NCBI GenBank assembly: GCA_943704525.1
Contig: CALSCQ010001555.1
Coordinates: 1-17,067, forward strand
DNA length: 17,067 nucleotides
Direction: 5' to 3'
Source of the DNA: Pigoraptor vietnamica
Taxonomy: Eukaryota > Opisthokonta > Filasterea
Part shown: positions 1 to 9,400 of the stretch, piece after piece
Layout of the letters: every line of letters starts with the position of its first letter
Position numbering within the stretch: the stretch's first letter is position 1
Position numbers and translations under genes: made by a program
The notes under the pieces: model-generated
The model's database searches: none
The model's input: the letters and a program-made list of their open reading frames with translations, nothing else
What the model was told of the DNA's origin: nothing

Positions 1-218
<218 letters not shown>

Positions 219-1722
219 GAAGTGGGCGTGCTCTGCCTACTGCGGCACCCTCACATAGTGCTCTTCATGGGTACGTCTACGCCCGTTTGCTTAGCCTGTT
301 GGCACAGGCGTGCTCTCCTTCCCAACGCACTATTGCACCGCCATCGCGACCGTCACTGTGACCACCCTCTCAGGCGTACTGTATCTGCTGGTTTGCCGTT
401 TTCGCCGCTGATCTTGATGTCGTTGGCCCAGGCGCGTCGCTTCAAGCGCCCAATTTGTGCATCATCACGGAGCTGCAAAAGTGCTCTCTCTACGACTTTT
501 ATCGGCAGACACCCGACGAACTGACGTGGCCCCTCCGGCTTCAAATGGGTGAGCAATTAATGTTCTCGCCCTTGGCTTAGTTTGCATTGTACCCTCTTGT
601 GCGCAATGGTCAAAGACCAATTTCCTACCGCACATACGTTTTCTAGTCAACGGCGTGGTTCCCTCTCGCGTGTGAATGCAATCGGCCACTAACGCATCCT
701 CCGCTGCCTTACAGCACGTGATGCTGCGTCTGGCATGGAGTATCTTCACTCCTCGAAGCCCCCCATTGTCCACCTCGACCTCAAGGTGCGCTTGTGTCTG
801 CGATGGGTTGAGCCCACAGCCTATGCGTTGGAGTGTGGGTCCTCTGTTTTTGGAGAGCGCGTCCGCTAATCCGAGAATTGCGATTCCTTCTCTCTCCGTG
901 CATCATTCCACTCCTTCAGTCACCGAACCTTCTCCTTAGCGAGAGCAACCGCGCCAAGGTGGGCTTACATACTACGATGTTATATCAGAGTCTATATAAC
1001 TATTGAACTGAGACCCCTCTGCAATCTCATGTCGTTTCAATGTATTTGCAATTGGCTGAATTTGCGTTGTGTACTTTAAATGACCCCGTGCGTGCGTTCT
1101 ACAGGTGTCGGATTTCGGGCTCTCGCGACTGAAGCGCGCCGATATGGTGTCGAACACGTTGCACGGAACAGTGTGGTGGATGAGCCCGGAAGTGTTGGGG
1201 CGTCTCCCTCTGAACGAGCTCGCCGACGTTTACTCGTACGGTAAGTTGCGCCTTTGCGGCCAGCGGAAAGCGTTTGTCGAAGTGAGCGATTGAAGTGTTT
1301 GGCTGGCTGTCGTGTGCTCATTTACGCCCACGTGACTCAGGCATCGTTCTGAGCGAGATTATCAGCAAGCGGCGCCCCTATTGGGACGACGGCAGACCAT
1401 CGACACAGGAACTCATTGAGTTGGTGCTCTATGCCGACCACCGCCCGTCGCTGCCGGAGGGCGCTCCGGAGGAGCTCGTGGCCCTCGCGAAAAGGTGGGT
1501 AATTATTCTTTTCTCCCTGCTTGTTTCACTCTGTCTCGCGCCTCTGCCAAGGGGGGTCGTCTCGAGGTGTGTGTCAATTCCTTGGCTGTGGGTTTGTTGT
1601 GACATTGACCGGGATTGATGGTCGTTTGCAGGTGTTGGGCTGCGTCCGCAGCGCACAGACCATCTTTCGCCCAAATTGGTGCGGCCCTGCGTGCCATGGA
1701 CGCGTCTACATGGCGGGAATAA
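219..1722 (+). CDS. TKL-type protein kinase, C-terminal part (7 exons)
   Basis: Inferred exons are 219-270, 432-548, 715-785, 920-958, 1105-1240, 1341-1494 and 1632-1722 (TAA at 1720-1722). Together they give 219 in-frame codons plus stop. The predicted protein starts near the alpha-C glutamate (EVGVLCLLRHPHIVLFMG). It continues through the catalytic loop HLDLKSPNLLL, the metal-binding DFG (SDFGLSR, GAT at 1111), GTVWWMSPEV in place of the usual APE, DVYSYGIVLSEI, and the C-terminal CW...RPSF of subdomain XI. The short motif order and GTxxWMxPE segment are typical of tyrosine-kinase-like (TKL) serine/threonine kinases. The protein ends just after the kinase domain, so any sensor region, the glycine loop and the VAIK lysine lie upstream of the window. 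An intron splits the catalytic loop between HLDLK and SPN. HRD is replaced by HLD. Substrate and pathway cannot be told. Confidence 0.9.
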
Positions 1723-1882
1723 CGGCGCTGCCGTCACAGTCAGTCTGAAGGAAATAGCGCCAGTTGTATAATAATGGAAGCACAAAATACATCCCTAACT
1801 GAACTCGTCTAACAAGGACCGAGGCGCTTACTTCAATATCTTCGGACTAAGATTTTAATTATCTACAATTCTCCCGCGTATT

Positions 1883-1942
<60 letters not shown>

Positions 1943-2419
1943 ACTTTGCTTGAGTGAAATGTGTTTGTACGCCCAAAGGTCGCGTAAGGTTTTATTGTCG
2001 CAACAACTGAAAGTAGCCGTCGATTTTCCGTTGCCCTTAGGCTATTGCTGTATAGAGGCAGCGCTTTACGTTCTTTCTTGCATTTGCTCCTTTGATTTCC
2101 TCAACCGATTGCCAGTTTGTTCGCACACGAAAGTGTTTGGTTGGTCAGAAGAAGCCGTGAACTGCCACGTCGCCCGAAGCCAATTTCTTCTTTCGCGCCC
2201 ATCAACAAGAGAGCTCAACAACAGCGACTGATTGCCAGTTAGAGCCCTTCTGAAATTTCCTTCGTGTGGTGTTCATAAACTTTAGCCGCTTGATCTCGCA
2301 GACATACTGAAAGAGCCAACGCAAACGCAACGCGCACAACGCGCAAGAGACTGAGGCAACACGCGACGACAGCTGAAAGAGTGAAAACACGCGACACAGC
2401 CCACTGGCAGCGCAAGCAC
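1723..2419. other. Convergent intergenic region
   Basis: This is the space between the kinase stop and the stop of the oppositely directed PIP-kinase gene, so it holds both 3' untranslated regions. It contains a 57-base poly(T) run and otherwise unique sequence less GC-rich than the exons. No canonical AATAAA was seen near either stop. An open frame of about 90 codons from ATG 1959 has no recognisable motif and is not called a gene. Confidence 0.7.
1885..1941. repeat. poly(T) tract, 57 bases
   Basis: An uninterrupted run of T between the convergent kinase and PIP-kinase genes. On the minus strand it is poly(A), so it could be a retroposon tail or simple slippage. No target-site duplication or element body was recognised beside it. 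Confidence 0.95.
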
Positions 2420-5400
2420 TCAGACGATAATGTCGCTGATGAAATCCAGGAAGCGGTTGCGGTAGAGGGGCGGCGGCACGACGGATATCTTGGTCGAGTC
2501 GTGGATGGCCGACTTGATCATGTGCTCGGCCTGCTTTCGGAACTCGTACGCAATGAAAATGTCGATAAGGGCGACAAAAAAGATCTCCTCGCCAATCATG
2601 AGCGAGCCCTCGGTCGTCGTGCGCACCGACTCCATCACGGCGAGCCGCCCGAGGCCGTTGTCCTTGTCCACCTCGGGGTCCGATCCCGCGCCGCTCGAGC
2701 TCGAATTCTTGTAGGCAAATCGCCCAAAGTCGTGGAAGTCCAGCTTGTCGAGATAGCTGCGGGCATGCGGACAGCGATGAGAGAAGTCGCAGACGTGCTC
2801 ACACAAGGAGGTGAGACAATAACAAGCGCAAGGCAGGAAGGAAAAGGGGCGGTTATACACAAACACGAGAGTGCATACACGCAAGTCTTCGGAAGGACGG
2901 CGACGGCACCCACCCGTCGCGTGTCCTCTCCTGCAGGTTCTGGAAGAGGCCGACGAGCTCGTCCATGTGGCGGATGATCCACTCCTCGGGGTCCGTCTCA
3001 AAGCCAGCGCCCGTCTTGTGCACGCCGACCAAAAAGCTGTAGTCGATAATGTCGTGGTTGGCGAGGAACTCCGAGTCTCTGCGGTGAGCGGTAACAGCGA
3101 TACGGCGTCAGGGGGATACACAGTCGCGCACGATGACACGCACACACATAGGCGTAGGCATCACCACCACCCACTTTCGCAGCTGCGCCATGAGGTGGTT
3201 GCCCCTCTTCTCGCCGATGTTGAGCATGCGACTCGACTTGAGAAAGTCGAGGTCCTTGTACACGACGTCCGAGCGCTTGATCTCCTCCGCCGACGACGCC
3301 GTGAAGCGACCGACGGTCGACCCCTTGAGGTCAAAGCGGAGGTGAATCGTCTTGGGCGAGCAGAAAATGTTGCTCATGACGACAAAGAAGAACGTCTGCC
3401 CGCGGAAGCGCAGCTGGTACAGCCCGTACACGCGGCTGAGGAGCGTGTCCTTCGAGCGTCGCAGGTACTCGTAGTAGTCGGGCAGTATGCGAATGATCGT
3501 GTCCTTCTCCGCCACCGATATCGTCTTGACGATAAACTTGCCGTCGTGCGAGTAGAAGAAGAAGCTCCCGCTCTTCCCCTCCGAGCCCAGACCTGTGTAC
3601 GTCGTGAGGTCGCCCAGCAGCAGCGAGCTGAACACCTGCTTGATCCCGAGGCTGTAGAGGTACCGCGTCAGAGAGATCCCGGACCACGAGCGAATGTCGC
3701 GAAAGGCCTCCGACGCGTAGTGCACAATGTACGTCCGGTCCTTCACGAACGTCGCGTTGATCTCAAACGTCTCTTCCGACGTAAACTCGTCCGGAGTGAG
3801 CGGCTCCTCGACGGCGCGTGGGCGAGGCGGCATCTTTTCTTCTGACAGCTGCAGCGCGAGCATAACGCCGAGCATGAGGTTCCACTTCTCGTGCCCAAAA
3901 ACGACGAGCTTTCCATGGCGGTTGAGCGTGCGCTGCGGCGGCGTCGCGCTCTGCAGCTCCGTGAGCCCAAAGCTCCGGATGAACGCCTCCGAGTCGCTGC
4001 AGCCCTTGCAGTAGCCGTCGAAGCTCATGTGGCCCGTCGAGTCAAACTCAAAGCGGCTGTAGAGCCCCTCGACGAACCGGTTGAGCTCGGGCGCCGTGAT
4101 GGTGAGGCCCCACAGCGAGTTGCAGATGGCGTCGACAAAGCGCATGACGTCCATGCGCGAGACGACGTTGTCCCTGTCCGTGTCAAAGAGGCGGAAGCCA
4201 AAGGCGAGGCGGTCCTGCTGCGACCCGCGCGTGACGCATAGCATGAACTGCACGAGCTCCATAAAGCTGATCGTGCCCGTCCCGTCGGCGTTCACGGCCT
4301 GGATGACAGCGCAAGTGCGTGAGTGTGTGCGGAGGTGAGCGTGAATGACGCAGGGTAGGAGGGCGCGTGTGCGGACACACGCGCGCAAGGGTCGTGGGGT
4401 GCCGTGGGTACTGAGTCTCCAACTGACTGCGGCCATGCGATGCATGCAACATACACCCGTCACAAGGACAATTTCGCCAAAGCGGGCAATCGGCATCCGG
4501 ACATACCTCGAAGAGGTACTTGGGTAGCTTCGAGTCGCCGTAGCCCATCAAGCCGAGCCCGTGTGTGAACTTGCGCACGTCAATGTGGTCGTTCTGGCTC
4601 AGTCGCAGGCCGTTGTACACCTGCGGCAAAGGGAGGGTGTCAGACAGGAACCAAGGAGAACCCGCGCGGTCAACCGCCACATAGCCCCAGTGTGCTCTAA
4701 ATGAGAGGAGGGGAGCACCACTACCGCGCACCTGCAGTGCCTAAGTGAGAGGAGGGTGCGCGCGAGATAGACGCAAGGACAACAGGAAGCACAACGACTG
4801 CGCACCTGCAGTGCCTCTGGGATGATGGCATCAACGGCCTCCGGCGTCCACTTTTCCGCGAGTTCGTGGTATTCGTACGGCTGCAAGGGGCTGTTGTTGA
4901 TCGTGGGCATGTCCTTCACCACGGTCGGCTCGCGCTGCACGTGCGTGTACTGCGCGTGTGCGACAGGACGTTCGAATCAGCGCGATGCGGCCAATGTCCC
5001 CGTGTTGAGGACGATAAATGCGAGTCACGCGCACACACACACACAGACGCGCGCGCGCACACACACACACACATAGACGCACAGACACACAGACACACAC
5101 ACACACAACGGCCACATGCACACATATATACACACAGATCCCCAGTGCCCTGCAACTCTGCGCCACCCACCGGGTTCGCCTTGAGAATAAACGCCCAAAT
5201 TCGCTTCCAGAAGCTCATCTTCTCGGGTTCTCCGGGCTTCGCGCCCAATTCCATCGGCACGTTCGGCCGTTGCCTGTCCGTCCCCTCGCTTCGTCGCAGC
5301 CTCGCAAACAGCCGCAACAGCGACGCCTTCATCGACGACCCAGAAGGTGAGCCGTACGCATACCCATTCGCCCGCTTCCCGTTCGCGTTCGAAGACCCCG

Positions 5401-5467
5401 CGCCATCCATCGTGTCGTCCAAACCGTCCGCAATATCCATGTCAATCGCCTCGTCATGAGACCGCAT
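2420..5467 (-). CDS. NCS-like EF-hand / phosphatidylinositol phosphate kinase fusion (6 exons)
   Basis: Inferred exons in coding order are 5467-5171, 4949-4806, 4620-4507, 4298-3175, 3078-2914 and 2756-2420 (TGA), giving 726 aa. The N-terminus (about 1-99) is low-complexity. Residues about 110-295 match the four-EF-hand neuronal calcium sensor fold: EF1 is degenerate, EF2 has the loop NADGTGTISFME (188-199), EF3 has DTDRDNVVSRMD (224-235), and EF4 has G instead of E at position 12 (269-280). Residues about 313-725 are a PIP kinase: glycine loop GKSGSFFFY (426-434), lysine in IVKTIS (443), DLKGSTVGR (508-516), IIDYSFLVG with Asp572, and the late LID aspartate 680. It should phosphorylate a phosphoinositide monophosphate to PI(4,5)P2, possibly under Ca2+ control. 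DLKGSTVGR and EEIFFVALID resemble type II (PI5P 4-kinase) more than type I, so substrate is open. Exon 2 could instead start at 4934. The frame stays open upstream of ATG 5467 to a stop at 5570, so a spliced 5' exon is possible. Confidence 0.9.
4950..5170 (-). other. PIP-kinase intron 1 with TG-rich repeat on the sense strand
   Basis: The donor gtgggt (5170-5165) and acceptor cgcag (ending at 4950) flank a 221-base intron. Bases about 5031-5132 on the + strand are CA-rich, mixed with gcgcgc and cagaca units, so the transcript carries a UG-rich stretch. A second possible acceptor ends at 4935 and would drop five codons. Confidence 0.8.
5031..5132. repeat. Imperfect (CA)n/(CG)n alternating purine-pyrimidine tract
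   Basis: Mostly CA dinucleotides on the + strand, broken by a short CG run and by AGA/CAG interruptions. The alternating purine-pyrimidine pattern is of the kind that can adopt Z-DNA. It lies in intron 1 of the PIP-kinase gene. Confidence 0.9.
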
Positions 5468-6056
5468 CTCGCCACCGCCGCCACGGCCCGTCGCCGCGGG
5501 CGCCGACGAGCGGCGATACTCGGAGTGACCCGTGTTGTATGGGCAGACTGGGACGCACAGGGCGCCCCACTACGGGTGAACGAGCAGGCCTTGCGGGTGC
5601 GTGCGCCTGGCACGCGGCCGCACGCGCAGTCAGGTGTCACACGCGCCTGGATGGGTCACGGCGCAGTCCCATCGAAAGCGCGCACAAGGAGAGTAAGACA
5701 ATGAGCGCACTCCACAACAGTGTCCGAGTGTGAGAAATGAGAAAAAAAAGGTCTGCAGATGTCGAGCAAGTTGTGTGTGCGACACGATTCGCGTGGCACA
5801 ACTGTTTGCCGCCACAAAGAAAAGAGTTCTGATGAAGAAGCAGGACCTCCGCGAGAGAGAAAGAGGAAAAGAACTGTAACAACGCAAGAGTTAGTTCGGT
5901 GCAGCGAAACGAAGATGTGCGTGTGCTTGTGTGCGTGTGGGACGGCGTGCGCGTGTGGCTTGCGGGTTTTCCACCAAGCCAAAAAAAGCACGCTGGCAAT
6001 TCAAATTTAATTTTGCGATTGAGTAGTTTTTGTAAATTATAGACAAGAAGCTAAAT

Positions 6057-6075
6057 GACAGTTTATATGACTGTC
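6057..6075. repeat. Short inverted repeat GACAGT-7-ACTGTC
   Basis: A perfect 6-bp inverted repeat with a 7-base AT-rich spacer in the AT-rich core of the divergent intergenic region. It could be a dimeric protein-binding site, but a single copy this short may be chance. Confidence 0.5.
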
Positions 6076-6160
6076 GAAAATGTACTTATAAAACTATTAC
6101 GATAGGTATACCCTTAATTCCGATAATTTTTCCTACCAGATTGGAATATTGTTGAACACA

Positions 6161-6218
6161 GGGTGAGGGTTCAATTCTAAGCAGTGGTGGATGTTTCACT
6201 ACGTATTGGGTGAGGGTT
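6161..6218 (+). repeat. Direct repeat GGGTGAGGGTT (2 copies)
   Basis: Identical 11-base copies lie at 6161-6171 and 6208-6218, 47 bases apart, about 225-280 bases upstream of the ART-NACHT-WD40 start codon. The second copy runs into GGGTTACCC, a small palindrome-like sequence. It is a possible promoter element. Function is inferred only from position. Confidence 0.55.
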
Positions 6219-6442
6219 ACCCAGCATAGGACCATGCGTCCGGACAGAACTTTCCCTGACAACGGAGACCCTGCGAGTGCGCGCCACACGCGACGTACGC
6301 ACAAAAATCACCCGCGATTAAGAGCAACACAGGCGCCGACGCCACTATTTTCGGACTCTGCACGTGCTTCCTTGTGTGTGTTCGGTGACACTGGTGTGTG
6401 ACACGTGGGCGCCATGCGCACCCGAGGCGCCGTTCGCTGACG

Positions 6443-9400
6443 ATGGCCCCTGTGGAGAAGGCGGCCGAGAGGCCCACGAGCGCCTCCAAGGTGCGCCTCG
6501 CACCGCTGAAGAAACTCCCCGTCGTGCGAGAAGTGCGCGAGGATGCTGCCGAGCAGGTTCTCCTTGCTACGCACGAGCAGCCCGCGGGCGCGCTCGCATC
6601 CCTCGTCGCACTTGCCAACGAACGGCGAGCGTGCATCAACCTGCAAGTCGCAGCGCGCAACGAAAGCCGCCTGAACCGCGAGGGACTTCGCGTCGCCGTT
6701 CGCGAGGAGTTGGGTCGCCTGCACCACGGCATGCAGGTGTGGATGCGCTCCAAGAAAGTGTGGGCGAACGACTGGTCCGTGTTCTCGTGGCTGGTGACGC
6801 TGCCCGACACGCTCGCGAAGAACAGCGGGTGCAAGGGCTCGTTGAAGATCTCACCATGGGACATCGACTGGCTCGTCATCAAGGCGCAGGCGACGCTCGC
6901 CGTGCTGTGCGACAACGAGACGGATCAGCGGGCGCACGCAGTGCGGAGGGGCGTGTCGGCCGAAGAGCTCCCCGGATTCATGGAGCGCATCGGGTGCCTC
7001 CGCGAAGGGTTTGTGCCCTCTCCCCCCAACGACTGGCTCGGTGCGTTTGCGGCCGCGCGCGTCGGTGCGCGAGATGTCGTCGATTTTCTTCTTGCGCTGT
7101 TTCTCTACACGGCGGACTGCCGGTCCCGCGTGGAGGTGGACGGGTGGGAGCTCAGCGACGACGACGAGTGGACGACCGCAGCGCCGCCAAAACGCGCCGA
7201 CGTGCACGGTCCCAATTCGTCGCCGTGGGCGGTGATGAACTGGACGCTGCGGACGGCGCATGATCACACGCAAACGGCGGAGGTGCGGAAGCTCGCGGGC
7301 GAGTCGCTGGTGGCGTTTTCGGTGCTGCGCGATCGGATTGACGAGGCGCTCTCGATCTTGCCGAAGGAGAGGGACGTCGTGTTCCGCGGCGTCCACATTC
7401 CCGGTCTCTCGTACCGTTACAACGTGGGCCACGCAGTGGTGTTCCCGCCGTTCACGTCGACGTCGACGCAGGGCGAGGAAGCGCGCCGGTATGCGAAGGA
7501 CGAGGGGACGTTCTTCATCGTGCGGTCGCACTCTGCGGCGCGCATTGACTTTGTGTCGTTCATGCCGGCGGAAGCCGAGAAGCTGCTTCCCTCCTTCTCC
7601 CACTTTGAGGTGCTGAGGAAGGAGTCGACGACGATTCTCCGCATGCTCGAGTGCCGCCACGACATTGTTACGCTCGCCGAGTATGGCGACAGCGCGTGCA
7701 CGGACGCCGAGGCCGTGGATGCCTATCTCCGCTCCGCAAAACAGACGCGCTTCGTGCATGCCAGCTACGTTGCAGACACGTACGTCGAGGGACAAGTGGC
7801 GCCCCTTCCACCCCCGTGCGACGAGACGACCCCGCTCTTTGAGTACGTCGACGCGTGGCTGGAGGGCGCAGGGCACATGCTGCTCCTCGGCACAGGCGGC
7901 AGCGGGAAGACAAGCGCGACTCTCGCGGCGCATGCGCGGTTGGCGTCGCGTGACGACGTTGCGCCGGTGTTTGTGCCCTTGCCGACCGTGAAGAACCTTT
8001 TCAGTCCCGGTGCTCTCGATGCGCACATCGCGCACCTGCTGCGTCTGTCGCCCTCGCAGCTCACGCTCCTTGCGGACCAGCGGACCGTCGTCCTTATGCT
8101 CGAGTCACTGGACGAGGCGCACGTTTCGCCGGGTGCCGACGTCCGCAGGGGCGTGTCGAACCTGCTCGCCCACAACCCATTCGCGGCGCGCTCGCGCGTG
8201 CTGCTCTCGTGCCGCAGTGAGTTTCTGCGGACACACGGCATCCAGCCGTTCGACGTGTTCGGCGTGTCCGGACAGTGCGTGTACGTGCAGCCGTTTTCCG
8301 TGGAGGAGGTCGACACGTTTGTGCGGCGGCAGTGCGCGCGGCTGGGGCAGACGCCCGAGGCGGCGTCTGAGAAGCTGCTGGCGCTGTCCATCCTCGGGCA
8401 GGGCATGCGCGGTGCCATGTCGAACCCCTGCGTGCTGCACATGGCCTGCCGAATCGGCGACGCCCGCATCCGCGAGATTGTCACGGCGCGCACGGGCCGC
8501 ATTCCCCCGGCGACGGTGTACGAGGCATTTGTGTCGCAGTCGATGTGCGGCGACGAAGCAGCCCTCCTCGCCCTCCAGCGCGCCGCCATCGCCATGCTCT
8601 CCGCCAACAACTGGCACGTGACCGTCGGAGCCGTCCGGGACGCCTTTGAGACTGCAGGCATCGACCACGGCAAGTTCCGCAGCGTCCACCTCCCGCGCAT
8701 TCCGCGCCGCGTGGAGAACGACGGCGACGACGGCAGCGCATTTGCGTGGTGGCACAAGAGCATTGGGGAATACCTTGCCGCGCGCGCCTTCTGGCGACTG
8801 CCGTCCGAATCCCTCGCTGCGGTTGCTCGCCCCTTCTCGCTCGACACGCCCGCGGTGATGGCGTTTTTTGCAGACATCGCAGACGAAAACCCTGCGCTGC
8901 GCAAAACCGTGTGCGAGAAGGACCTCGTGCCCACGGTGGTCGGATCACGTGGGACGCCGAGCCCGCGCGCACTTGCGGCCGCATCCAACGCGCTTGCCCT
9001 GATGTGCGCGTCGTCGCAGCTTCTTCACAGCTACGACCTCTCCGACATTGTGATTGAGTCGGCCAACCTCGTCGGCGCGCGCCTCGTCCACGCACAGCTG
9101 CAGAAGGCGCTCTTCCGCAAGTGCCAGTTGAACCGCGTGTCTTTTGACTTTGCCGACGTGCGCGGTGCGTCGTTTCCCCACTCGGTGTGCGAGAGGGTGC
9201 TACCGCCGCTCCTCGGCCACGGGGCAAGCGTCGCTAGCGTGTGCTTCTCGCGGGACGGGAAAATCCTCGCCAGCGGTTCCGACGACAAGACGGTGCGCCT
9301 CTGGAACGCGACGACGGGTAACGAGATGCGCGTGCTGTCCGGACACACCGACGACGTCTTTAGCGTGAGCTTTTCGCCGGACGGCACGCTCCTCGCGAGC

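Larger units (their letters stand above)
5468..6442. promoter_or_regulatory. Divergent intergenic region (PIP kinase / ART-NACHT-WD40)
   Basis: 975 bases separate the two inferred start codons of the divergent genes, so both promoters and 5' leaders must lie here. The flanks are GC- and GT-rich, while about 5990-6160 is clearly AT-rich. Within or beside that core are a 6-bp inverted repeat and an 11-base direct repeat, listed separately. No convincing TATA box can be assigned to either gene. Open frames on the minus strand at 5637-5999 are low-complexity and are not called genes. A non-coding first exon of the PIP-kinase gene could be hidden here. Confidence 0.6.

Noticed and set aside
1959-2231. 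Open frame of about 90 codons after the poly(T)
   Set aside because: No motif and no splice or codon-use support. It lies in the 3' region of convergent genes.
2871-3845. Plus-strand ORF of 324 codons across the PIP-kinase gene
   Set aside because: Antisense shadow of well-supported kinase exons. It is Arg/Val/His-rich with no motif and crosses intron boundaries.
5637-5999. Minus-strand ORF of 120 codons upstream of the PIP-kinase gene
   Set aside because: Low-complexity Ser/Thr/His/Leu sequence with no family features. It could at most be part of a 5' leader.
7765-8988. Minus-strand ORF of 407 codons opposite the NACHT region
   Set aside because: A GC-bias shadow with Ser/Arg/Thr-rich sequence and no recognisable domain.
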